A DNA stretch of 64,000 nucleotides from positions 25,642,416-25,706,415 of the forward strand of contig CM077827.1 of NCBI GenBank assembly GCA_039720395.1, in the 5' to 3' direction. The notes under the pieces were generated by a model. The model made no database searches and was not told the origin of the DNA. It saw only the letters and a program-made list of their open reading frames with translations. Shown here one piece after another: positions 32,811-43,078 of this stretch. Origin of the DNA: Liquidambar formosana. Its lineage: Eukaryota; Streptophyta; Magnoliopsida; Saxifragales; Altingiaceae. Positions within the stretch are counted from its first letter, which is position 1; each line of letters opens with the position of its first letter. The translations under genes were made by a program, and so were the position numbers.

Positions 32811-34535
32811 TTACACATGATACTTCTTCAATTGATCCAAATTGGTAGGGCGAGCGAACTCAATCCCATCCAAAACCATGAGGCGAACAGCCCCTACTGG
32901 CAATATCTTTTTAATAACATACGGGCCACCCCAACTTGGCTTGAACTTTCTTCGTGGATCAAAAATTGGAGCTCTGATTTCTCTCAACACCAAATCCCCT
33001 GTTTTCAAACCTTAGTCTTTGACATACTTATTGAATGCTCTCGCAACCCTTCACTGATATCCCTGCACATGATACAAGGCCCTCAATCGCCTTTCATCTA
33101 GCAATGCCAACTCATCATAACGGTTCTTAACCCAATCTGCTTCTGCTATCTCACTCTCCATGACAACTTGTAGTGACGATACCTCCAACTCAATAGGCAA
33201 AACAGCCTCTATCCCATACACCAAAGAATAAGGGGCAGCTCCTGTTGACGATCTTATAGATGTTTTATAGCCCCACAAGGCTAAGGGCAACTTCTTATGC
33301 CAATCAGTGTAGGTGTCAGCTATTTTCTATAGTATCCTCTTAACATTTTTGTTGGCGGCCTCCACTACTCCATTAGTTTGCGGGCGATAAGGGGAGGATA
33401 GATGGTGCACTATGTTGTATTTCTGCAAAAGCTCCTTGGTTTCTTTCTGAAAGTGCTGACCATTATCTAAAATAATCTCATGGGGTACCCCATATCTATA
33501 AATGATGTTGAGCTGTATGAACTGTGCTACCTTCTTGGCATTCAGGGTCTTGAAAGAAGCTGTTTCTACCCACTTAGTGAAGTAATCAATAGCTACCAAG
33601 ATGTACTCATGCCCATTGGAAGCTTTCGGCTTAATCTGCCCAATTATATCTATTCCCCACACTGCAAATGGCCACGGCGACGACATGCTTGTCAAAGGCA
33701 TGGAAGGCAAGTGTTGTCCATTAGCAAAGACCTGACACTTATGACACTTCTTGACATATGCATGGCAATCTCTCTCCATTATAGACCAATAATAGCCCAA
33801 CCTCATGATTTTCTTAGCTAGCATATAACCATTCATGTGCGGTGCTCCAACTCCTTCATGGATTTCACTAACAAGACGTTCGGATTCTTCCTCAGTGACA
33901 CACAACAGACGGACCCCATCATATGACCTCCGGTATAGCTTTCCTCCATACAAAACATAGTGACTTGCCAACCTCCTTAGTGTTCTCCTATCAACACAGG
34001 ACGCTCCTTCCAGATATTCCCTTTCCTCGATGAATTTCATAGTATCATTGTACCAAGGATGGCCATCCTTTACCTCTCCCTCTCGAATAGAGCAGCAGTA
34101 TACGGGTTTTTCTCTACATACTATCACCAACGGTTTTACATTCCCACTATCCGGGATTTCCACCATAGAAGCTAGAGTTGCCAAAGCATCAGCGAACTGA
34201 TTCTTATTTCTCGATAAATAATTAAACTCTATTTCCACAAATTCTTTAGTCAAGACTTCTAAATAAGCATGATATGGTAGCAGCTTTTCATCACGAGTCT
34301 TCCATTCTCCCTTTATCTGGCAGATAATCAGTGCTAAATCTCCGAAAACCTCTAACTCCTTGATCCCCAATTCTAGTGCAGCTTCCAATGCAAGGATGCA
34401 AGCTTCATACTCGGCAATGTTGTTGGTTGCTTCAAACCCCAACTTAACCGCCAAGGGTGCGAATGCTTCCTCAAGTGAGACCAACAGAATTCCTATCCCA
34501 TACCCTCTCTTATTTGCAGCTCCATCAAAGTATAC
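32811..34535 (-). pseudogene. pol: Element B pol fragment: second RNase H and integrase
   Basis: Equivalent to residues from about 546 to 1119 of the element 3 pol. The second RNase H starts at VYFDGAANKRGYG; the HHCC finger and integrase core (WGIDIIGQ, DNGQHF, NGVVEAAN) follow. Three in-frame stops are present: TAG at 33327-33329, TGA at 33051-33053 and TAA at 33012-33014. The frame is otherwise continuous, so decay is by point mutation. The upstream side is lost at the copia junction. Confidence 0.88.
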
Positions 34536-34540
34536 CTTCC

Positions 34541-35183
34541 TAAGAGTGATGGATTCCTTGTTGATCACTCACATGCCTTCACACACATAGCAGTAGGGCC
34601 AATGAACACCCTTACAAACCCCTGAATAGGATTTGCACTTAGTATTATCAAACTTCTAAAGCTACATGCATAAGACAACCATGGTGTCTTAGGTCTAAGG
34701 ATTACTTGTACCACTATAACAATGAGAAACTGATTGACAGGCAGGTTAAAACTCCATTCAGTTTATCTCATATCTTTGGTCACATTCAGTGTACCTATTC
34801 TTATAATAGGCACCCACTTATTGGTTGTAGTGTCTCCACACAAATAGCTTGAGACTAGCTATCCTCCTATAGAGTCAACCTAACAAGTGCTAGTCCTATG
34901 GTTCATTACAGTCCATCATAGTAAACCTTCAACTAGGAATGTTTTAGGAGTTTAGTACAGAGATATATTTACAGTCTCAAAATTACAACCCTTCGTAATT
35001 TCATATTCCCAACTCTAACTCCATGGACATATTATGTAAATATAAATGATGCATATAAACATAATAGAATAAGCCCTTTTATTAAATCAATAATAAATGT
35101 GACATATATAAATGAAATCAATTGATTGTTCCTAATCCCTAAACAATCATCTCTATGATTGGCTCTAGGGCATAATCCTAACA
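34541..35183 (-). repeat. Truncated 3' LTR of the copia element
   Basis: Matches 42434-43078 of the full 5' LTR from TAAGAGTGATGG to the terminus ATCCTAACA. The outer 1.04 kb is missing. The junction TATACCTTCCTAAGAG shares a few bases between the element B pol and the LTR, so the exact breakpoint within 34536-34541 is ambiguous. Confidence 0.88.
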
Positions 35184-35195
35184 ATCTCCCACTTG
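35184..35195 (-). other. Polypurine tract of the copia element
   Basis: On the minus strand CAAGTGGGAGAT directly precedes the 3' LTR start TGTTAGGAT. This is a typical copia tract. Confidence 0.75.
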
Positions 35196-35537
35196 CACTA
35201 TAGGCAGTCCACCATGTATCTCATTACCCATATCCTGTCGGTGGTGATCCAACACACTTGGGTTATAGCCTTAGTGAAGGGGTATTCTTTATTCTCTGTT
35301 GTATTAAACTTCTATATGTATACGTCATCTCTTCCAATGATCTCTCTAATCACTTGGAATCGCCGCTTAAAGTTTGGACTTTTGATGAGACCGTGGATCC
35401 TTGTCTTGAGCACTAGCCTTATTGTTGTCACAAAAACAATAGTAAAGGCTTCTCAATGTTAGGAATCACTCCTACTTCTGCAATGAACTTACTCATCCAA
35501 ACATGCAGCAATGCGCTCAAATTTACAGCTCCACCAT

Positions 35538-35804
35538 TTAAGGTGAGAACATATGTCGATGTTGATCTCCTATCATCATTGTCAGATTAAAATCTGAATC
35601 CGTTATACCAACTATTTCTAAGTTTCTTTCTCCATAGACAAAGCATAGGTCCTTAGTTCTTCTCAAGTACTTAAAGATAGCTTTGACTTCTTCCCAGTAT
35701 ACCTTATCTGGGTCTACCCGATATCTACTCGTAACATTTACAGCAAAACTGATATCTGGTAATGTACACAGCATGGCATATGCTTTTAGACAACTTGATT
35801 TCAT
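35538..35804 (-). pseudogene. Copia RT/RNase H remnant
   Basis: Translated residues KAYAMLCTLPDISFAVNVTSRY and WEEVKAIFKYLRRTKDLCFVYG correspond to the end of copia RT and the start of its RNase H (usual forms: MYAMLCTRPDI..V, W.AVK.ILKYLR.T). The RNase H then breaks off. Between 35805 and 36330 only scattered copia-like words remain in changing frames, with stops. Confidence 0.78.
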
Positions 35805-36329
35805 GTCTGACAGGAATTAGACTTCTCTTGAAATCATGCATTTTGAACCCATTCAAAATCTTGTCTACGTACATCGATTGGGAGAGACTTAGCATCCTTT
35901 AAGATCTATCTCTATAGACTTCTATTCCCAGAATATAAGATGCTTCTTCCAAATCTTTTATGGAGAAACTCTTGTGAAAAACCAATTTTTCACTTTTGAC
36001 AACGTCTCTACATTATTCCCTAATAAGTAGAACGTCATTCACTTATAGGACCATAAATGTGATCGCACCCCCACTAACCCTTTGTATAATCATGGTACAA
36101 TGATGGGTTCTGTCTCAACAGGGACAGGGGTTGCATCAATGTTGGTTTGTGTCTCATTAGACAACTCTTTGATTTCTACTTTCCTGTTGTTATCTCCTTC
36201 TTGAATAAACTCTTTTTCAAGAAAGATTGCAAACTTACAAACAAAACACTTTTTGTTCATCAGGATAATAGATATGATATCCTAAACTTTCTTTAGGGTA
36301 ATCCACAAACCTACATTTAAGTTATCTTG

Positions 36330-36846
36330 ATTTCCAATTTGGTTGCATTATATGTCTCTACATATGTAGTGCATCCCCATACCTTAACATGCTTAAGGTT
36401 TGGTGCTTCCCTTTCTATATCTCGTATGGGTCTTAAGGGACAGCCTTGGTTTGAACTCTGTTTCACAGGTACGTGGCAATTTCTAGGGCATATCCTAATA
36501 AGGATAATATTAGGTCGTTGTAACTTATCATGGACCTAAACATATCCAATAAGGTTCTATTCCTCTTTTCTGACACACCATTAAGTTATGGTGTTCCAAG
36601 AAGTGTCCATTTTGATTGAATGCCCGTTTGAACAAGTTGATCTGAAAATTGACCGGTTAAATATTTGCCTCCTTGATCCAATCGAAGAGCTTTAATACTT
36701 TTACCGATTTGTTTCTCTACTTTATATCTAAATTCTTTGAGCCTTTCAAATATTTCAGACTTGTACTTCATTAAGTATACACACCAAAACCTAGAATGAA
36801 TCATTGGTAAAGGTTGTAAAGTAAGAGAAACTTCTACATACATCAT
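36330..36846 (-). pseudogene. Copia integrase remnant
   Basis: Holds the end of the integrase core (CVYLMKYKSEIFERLKEF..VEKQIGKSIKALRLDQGGKYL) followed, across a stop, by NGVSEKRNRTLLDMFRSMISYNDL and LLGYALEIATYL. These are the standard copia motifs (ERRNRTLLDMVRSM, FWGYALETA). Multiple stops show it is dead. Confidence 0.82.
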
Positions 36847-37283
36847 TATGTATATCTTGTTCTCTTAGGTTTATTAGCATTCAATTCAGAACTATCATGC
36901 TCCATTGCAATTCATATTTGCAATAAAGTTTGCAATAAAGTTTAGAAAATAAAGGCCATCCACATAAACTCCAGAAGTAATGAACTCTTCATTTAATAGA
37001 AAACATTTATGAAATCAAACTAAAACCTCGTTGAGATAAAACTGAAATAAAATTAATGTTTCTAATAACTTCTGGAATGTAAAGATAGCCAACTATTATT
37101 TCTAAACTACTCCATTAGGTAGAGTCAAGCAACAAGCCCCACAACTAATGCAGCAACGTTTGCTCCATTCCCCACTTGTAGGGTTGATCTGCCTTTACTC
37201 TGCCTTCTGCTTCCCACTAAATTCTACATGGAATTCAAAATTCACATCAGAATTAAGTACCCAAGTGGAAGCAGAACTAACAT

Positions 37284-37832
37284 TTAGTTTAGAGCATGAT
37301 CCATACCTTCCAAAGGTTGGTTCTTTAGAGTATCCAGATACTCCCGGCAGTTACGTTTCCAGTGCCCATCCTTGCCGCAGTGAAAACAGGTTCCTTTGGC
37401 TTTGTTGTTACCTTTCTTCTTCCTCCGGGTACTCTTACCCTTGCCTATACCCTTGCCCTTGGGCTTGAGCTTAGACTTGGAAGTAGCAGCTTCATTAAAT
37501 TCAAGCAAGAATTCTTTCCTATACAACTCTTGTATGTTGATAAAAATCTCGTAAGCACTTCCCATGGACTCGTGTTGCTTCTTAAGCTCGAGACTCATAA
37601 ATACCATCATATAGCACCTTGCCATGAGATCGTCGTCCATGCGCTTCTGGTAAGCGTCTTTCTCTTGCTGAGTTGTAGCCTTAGCAGGAGCAACGGGAAG
37701 TGGATTATGAAGTGCATAGGTAAGATTCTTGGAATCCAAAACAATTTTTAGATTCTTAAGGTAATCAAGACAATTTGGTCCAGTCAAACGGTTGGTGTCC
37801 AATATTTTGGATAACGGGTTGAGGTGAGCCAT
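37284..37832 (-). CDS. gag: Copia Gag (182 aa), possibly intact
   Basis: Starts MAHLNPLSKIL at 37832, with a gag core of the copia/UBN2 type (LTGPNCLDYLKNLKIVL, RCYMMVFMSLELKKQHES), a Lys/Gly-rich linker and one classical CCHC knuckle, CFHCGKDGHWKRNC (CX2CX4HX4C). It is shorter than most copia gags, because the middle of the capsid region appears deleted after the ELYRKEF segment. It is the only uninterrupted gene of this element. The downstream pol is ruined. Confidence 0.8.
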   Translation of the reverse strand: MAHLNPLSKILDTNRLTGPNCLDYLKNLKIVLDSKNLTYALHNPLPVAPAKATTQQEKDAYQKRMDDDLMARCYMMVFMSLELKKQHESMGSAYEIFINIQELYRKEFLLEFNEAATSKSKLKPKGKGIGKGKSTRRKKKGNNKAKGTCFHCGKDGHWKRNCREYLDTLKNQPLEGMDHALN

Positions 37833-38008
37833 TTCAATGAACTACGTATAAAAATTAAAATAGATAATTAGATTTCATTTTTATCCATAATGATCGGGTC
37901 TTTAATCATATGGTACCTCCCACTATTTTATCAGATTCCATACACCCTCTAATGGAATTCAGGAATCTTATTCCTAATGGGGATTGGGGTCCCACTGTGA
38001 CTTAGAAG

Positions 38009-38215
38009 CCTCACATTATAGTTTCTTGACTTCTAACCCACAATAAGAAGACAACTCCTTGTCTATTGCTTCATAAGTAAGTTCCAATCATTTTGCCTCT
38101 AGGGTACATACTCCTCACATTATAGTTTCTTGGAATACTTCCCTAGTTAAGTTAAATCCATCATTCACACAGGTATGTTTCGCCAAATATATACCTCACA
38201 TTATAGTTTCTTGGT
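38009..38215 (-). repeat. Three dispersed copies of a 20-bp motif in the copia leader
   Basis: CCTCACATTATAGTTTCTTG occurs at about 38009, 38112 and 38194, spaced about 103 and 82 bp, in otherwise different surroundings. Confidence 0.75.
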
Positions 38216-39439
38216 ATATACCAATTTAGGCACCCCATGATATCTCCATATGTGATAGTTTCAAGTAATGTCTTTAATAAGGGTAGCTCCTACATGTCTG
38301 CAGCCAGGTACCCACATTAAGGGACGTTAGATGATCCTATAATGATGGAAGGCAATGAAGAATCCATTCCCTAATGTATTCTCCATTTCCAACTTAATAT
38401 TAAAAGAAAGGGGTTTTAAGGGTCTCATCAAAATAACTAATCTAACATACATCTCACGCATTTAAATAAATATATATAACAACATTATATATAATCCAAT
38501 CATCGATATTAGTCCCAATAAGGTGACATATAACGATCTTTGGATTTGGAGCTATCTCTATTAATCTCATTAAAAGCTCCCACTATGATGATTATGGACT
38601 TTAAGAAGATTCAATCCAAGCCAATGAATTGAATCCAAGGTCTAAGGTGGGTGTAGGTGATCGTAAAACATTCATTCGAAACATAGCATGCTCTCTTGAA
38701 AGTCTTCTCCAAGCTTTCAAGCCCTTCAATCTCCTCCATTAGCTTCATGGTCTCCACCATAGGCTTGTTGGGCTCCACCATGCTCCTTTAGGTCCACCAT
38801 GCTCCTTAGTGCGCTCTCGATTACATAACATTTACATAATTTTAAAGAAAGGGATACATAAGGGAAATGTGGGGTACATAAGAGAATGATAGAGAAAGAG
38901 AAGAATGTGGCATGCAAGCCCCAAATAAATAATACATCACCAAAAATTAACAACTTTTGAAAAATTATACAACCCATTCATAAGATGGCCAATCACAATT
39001 GGTTTAAGGGGTATAGTCCATAATCATCATCCATCCATAACCATACAATCATATTGCATAATAAAGGAAATAACTGTAAGCAATAAACATATGGGCATTC
39101 ATGGTAACTCTATTGATTGGTTTTCATTAATCTCATTAATGTGTCCTAATCTTATTAGAATATGCATAAGTTCCTGAATTAATTAAGTCTTAACATTTAA
39201 GACATTTAATTTCAATTAATCAAATCAATTGAAACATTTAAAGTCCCCTAATTAAACTCTAATATCAAATATTAGGATCTTTTTAATTAAACAAAACAAT
39301 TTCATTTAATTAAAAAATTCCATATTTTAATTTAATCCTAAATTGTGTTTTAAACCATTTAAAACATTATAAAATTAATCACCATTAATTAAATAATCAA
39401 TTTCGGAATTAAATAAAATCATTTTATTAATTAATTAGT

Positions 39440-40030
39440 GCATTAGGGTTTCCTAAAACCCTAAACCCTAAATGCATTAACTCTAAACCCTAAGTGTAAC
39501 CCTAATGCATTAAATGCTTTATGATTGGTCAATTAATGACCAATCATTTAAACCCTAGGTCTATACGGTATTAATGATTAGGATTAGGGTTTAATTAATG
39601 CCACCTAGGATACTAATTACTCCTAATTAATATGCACTAATTAGGGTTTCTAAAACCCTAAACCTTAAACCTATTAAATGCCAATGATTAATTACTAAAC
39701 CATTAGTGATCATGATTGGTCATTAATGACCAATCATTTAACCCTAAGTTAGACACATTAATTACTAGGTTTAGTTATTAATTAATGCATTAATAGAATT
39801 AGGGTTCAATTAATACGAATTAGGGTTTCCTAAACCCTAAACCTTAGACATCATAAATGCACTTAATTATACCCTAATGATTAATAACCATGATTGGTCA
39901 ATTAATGACCAATCATTAAACATTTTAATTAAGGTAATTAATAGTCAATTAGGGTTTTTTAATTAATGCAATTAATGAATTAGGGTTTCATCATTAATGG
40001 GAATTAGGGTTTCACCATAAACCCTAAGGC
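39440..40030 (-). repeat. 180-190-bp imperfect tandem repeats with a 10-bp dyad
   Basis: Three copies of ATGATTGGTC..GACCAATCAT (10-bp arms, 5-7-base spacer) lie at about 39521, 39712 and 39890, each followed by AAACCCTA-like words and a TAATTAGGGTTT block. The repeated AAACCCTAAACCCTA words are degenerate and tied to this unit. Confidence 0.75.
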
Positions 40031-41378
40031 TGCCGCCACACTAGTGGGTTGCCATGGCTTAGCAAGGCTGCCATGGATTGGCCAGGCCATGGGAGGCCAT
40101 GGCCAACAAAGGGGAACTCAAGCCAGGGTGTGGGCCAAGCCCATGGACATGTGTGGAGTGGCCAAGAGGGCTGTCTTCTTCAAAGAACATTAGGGTTTCC
40201 TGAACCCATTGCTGGCACCACCATTGGAGGACCTCCAAGGTCACAAAAGTTTCTAAAACTTAATCAATTCGACTCCACCAACAAAACCAGCTTTTGTATC
40301 ATGTCCCTACATGAATTACTAAGCTAATTGAAGTGGTTTGGATGATCAAATCATCCCCAATTGTTCTAAACAATTCAAGAACAGTAGGCTATCCAAAATT
40401 TGATAGCACACTGTACCTGATCATAAATTGATTTAAAACCCAGCAAGATGATTAATTCAGGTTACCAAATTATTTTTCCTAGCATCCTACATGTCTTAGG
40501 AAACTAATAAAATTGGTTTCATGCAATTTGGAGTTCCCTAACTCAAGATATGAACAAAACTCCATTGATGACTTTCTGCAGAAAAACAGCCTGCTGTGTT
40601 CTTCCAAGAAATCAAACTTTTTGATTCTTTATGCATCAAGACTCCTTTGATTATTAAATAATATGATCTATACATCATATATCATCATCCTATAATGATT
40701 ATTCATCAATTTTATAGAAGTATCTGATCATAATAGTAGCAAGAACCCTAGGGTTCTAAAACCCAGATTCAAACATGGTGGTCTTCTCCTTCTTCCTTCT
40801 GTTCTAGACTCATAATCCAATTATGATGCATCCGAATGCTTGGGAACCCTTTCCTACCATGTCTAGAACATAACCCAAGTGGTGGCAACCATTGCCATGC
40901 TTTTGATCTCCATCAAAAACTCACAATTGTGGCTGTTACATCATTCCCGAGCAAAACTGTTTTCCCTGACAGCCTGTAGTAAAAAATTCATAACTTTCAC
41001 TACAAAACTCGGATTGACGAACTGTTTCTTGGGTTGTAAAGCTGATTCAAAGAGCTTTCTAACCATATATGGCTCGAAAATTTTGGAGAAGAAATCTGAT
41101 TTCGGCATGCAAAACAAGATGACGATTTTTCATGACTATCATAAAAACTGTTCATCATCTTCTCCAAACTCAATCCCCATTCAAATTTTGAATAACCAGC
41201 AGCCCTAAAACTATTTTAGAAGAGGAGTAGAAGGAGAATTAACCTAGGATTCATAAACCCTAGGTTTGGCCATGAGAGGGAAACCATTCTAATGCATGAA
41301 CATAAATTCTAGATTTATTAACTAATCAATTTACCATGAATTACAGCCCATATGCAGTTTGTATTAGGCATAATCATG

Positions 41379-41390
41379 ACTTTGATACCA
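41379..41390 (-). other. Copia primer binding site, initiator tRNA-Met-like
   Basis: On the minus strand TGGTATCAAAGT lies one base inside the 5' LTR end. The usual plant site is TGGTATCAGAGC, so two bases differ. Confidence 0.75.
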
Positions 41391-41391
41391 C

Positions 41392-43078
41392 TGTTGGGAA
41401 TCACACTAGGGAGGAAAACTACAAAGGCGGAATTAAAATTTTCCTACGATTCCCAAACCCATGAATCTTAATTATGCTTAATACAAAACAAAAACCCTAA
41501 CTAGAAGAGGGTAGAATTACTTACAGTTGATTAATGTCTTCTCCTTTATGCTCTAAGCTTTTCTTCTCCTTTTTGCTCCAAGCTTTGTCTCCGGACAGCG
41601 GTGAATGAGCAGCCCAAGTGTGCTGCCTCCAACGGTATCCACACCTAGCTAGAGCTTGTTGTCCTTTCCTTCTTCTTCCTTATGGTTGCTAGAGGTGGAG
41701 AAGAGGGAGAGAGAGAGAGGGAGAGCTGTAATTTTTCCAGCCAGCCCCCTGGGGAATGAAATGTCCTTTTGTGATCCCCACATAATGGGCATTATATAGC
41801 CCATTAATAGGGCTGGCCATAGGGGGATTCCTAACCCTAGTGGAATTTGTGTAATTACTCTTAATTACACAATTGGCCCACTAGTTTGCATTAAATGCAA
41901 ATTAGCCCCGTAAAGAACTTTTCTTTAATCACTTATACCCTTTATCTCATAGACAATCAAGCTCTCTTAGCATGATCAGTGTGTGACCCATTGGGTTCAC
42001 ATCATCAAGTAGTAGGAACAGCACAAGTTGTGCACAATGGAACACTTTCCATTAAGAGTCTAATTGAAACTCCTTTCAATTCCCTAATTGATTATAACTC
42101 ATTTATATCAATTAGGGCTCTACTAACCATGAGTAACACCTAGCATATGGCTCATGGTGTGGTCCTTAATGAGGTGAATAGTCATTTACAAAGAACCCTT
42201 CTGTTATAGTTTATAGGTTACAATTCCATCCTTCCATCAACGCAATGTCTCCAATTGAACTAATAGGACATGGAAGTCTGTCAAGTCCCTAGTTCAATTA
42301 CTTTATACTCATTCATTAATATTAACTCATGATGAACTTATGGAAACTCCTTTCCATAATTATTCTACCATGGGCCCATGGATTTAATGAGTTATATTCA
42401 ATGAATGCTATGTGAGACATTCACTCTCTTTTTCCTAAGAGTGATGGATTCCTTGTTGATCACTCACATGCCTTCACACACATAGCAGTAGGGCCAATGA
42501 ACACCCTTACAGACCCCTAAATAGGATCTGCACTTAGTGTTATCAAACTTCTAAAGCTACATGCATAAGACAACCATGGTGTCTCAGGTCTAAGGATTAC
42601 TTGTACCACTATAACAATGAGAAACTGATTGACAGGTAGGTTAAAACTCCATTCAGTTTATCTCATATCTTTGGTCACATTCAGTGTACCTATTCTTATA
42701 ATAGGCACCCACTTGTTGGTTGTAATGTCTCCACACAAATAGCTTGAGATTAGCTATCCTCCTATAGAGTCAACCTAACAAGTGCTAGTCCTATAGTTCA
42801 TTACTGTCCATCATAGTGAACCTTCAACTAGGAATGTTTTAGGAGTTTAGTACAGAGATATATTTACAGTCTTAAAATTACAACCCTTTGTAATTTCATA
42901 TTCTCAACTCTAACTCCATGGACATATTATGTAAATATAAATGATGCATATAAACATAATAGAATAAGCCCTTTTATTAAATCAATAATAAATGTGACAT
43001 ATATAAATGAAATCAATTAATTGTTCCTAATCCCTAAACAATCATCTCTATGATTGGCTCTAGGGCATAATCCTAACA
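41392..43078 (-). repeat. Full-length 5' LTR of the copia element (1687 bp)
   Basis: In plus reading TGTTGGGAATCACAC...GGGCATAATCCTAACA, so TG at the start and CA at the end. It shares most of its length with 1-1173 and 34541-35183. Its right end meets element C exactly at an RT codon (TGGAGTACCC). Confidence 0.9.

Larger units (their letters stand above)
26021..34535 (-). mobile_element. Interior of Tat-like element B, truncated within pol
   Basis: Reading away from its 3' LTR it contains the polypurine tract, two kinds of tandem repeat, an antisense PMD gene, an antisense DUF7745-like gene and the 3' half of pol. Pol ends abruptly at about 34535 at the start of the second RNase H, where copia LTR sequence begins. 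RT, protease, gag, primer site and the 5' LTR are missing. All three genes carry stop codons, so B is an old, dead copy. Confidence 0.85.
37833..41378 (-). other. Very long AT-rich leader of the copia element
   Basis: About 3.5 kb between the primer site and gag, far longer than a typical copia leader. It contains the short repeats at 38009-38215, the palindromic repeats at 39440-40030, and a moderately GC-rich patch near 40,030-40,240. No conserved protein frame is evident on either strand. Part of it may be a captured or nested sequence, but I see no element termini. Confidence 0.6.
34536..43078 (-). mobile_element. Degraded Ty1/copia element with truncated 3' LTR
   Basis: Sense order on the minus strand: 5' LTR (41392-43078), primer site, a leader of about 3.5 kb, gag, remnants of integrase and of RT/RNase H, polypurine tract, then 643 bp of 3' LTR before an abrupt junction with element B. 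Pol is reduced to about 2.1 kb with many stops, so large internal parts, including most of RT, have been lost. The right end lies in the RT codon region of element C. Confidence 0.85.

Noticed and set aside
39430..40030. Interstitial telomere-like AAACCCTA words
   Set aside because: They are degenerate, not in head-to-tail runs, and belong to the 180-190-bp repeat unit of the copia leader.
40879..41208. A 109-codon frame on the plus strand in the copia leader
   Set aside because: Antisense to the element, no family resemblance, and no promoter or homologue elsewhere in the window.
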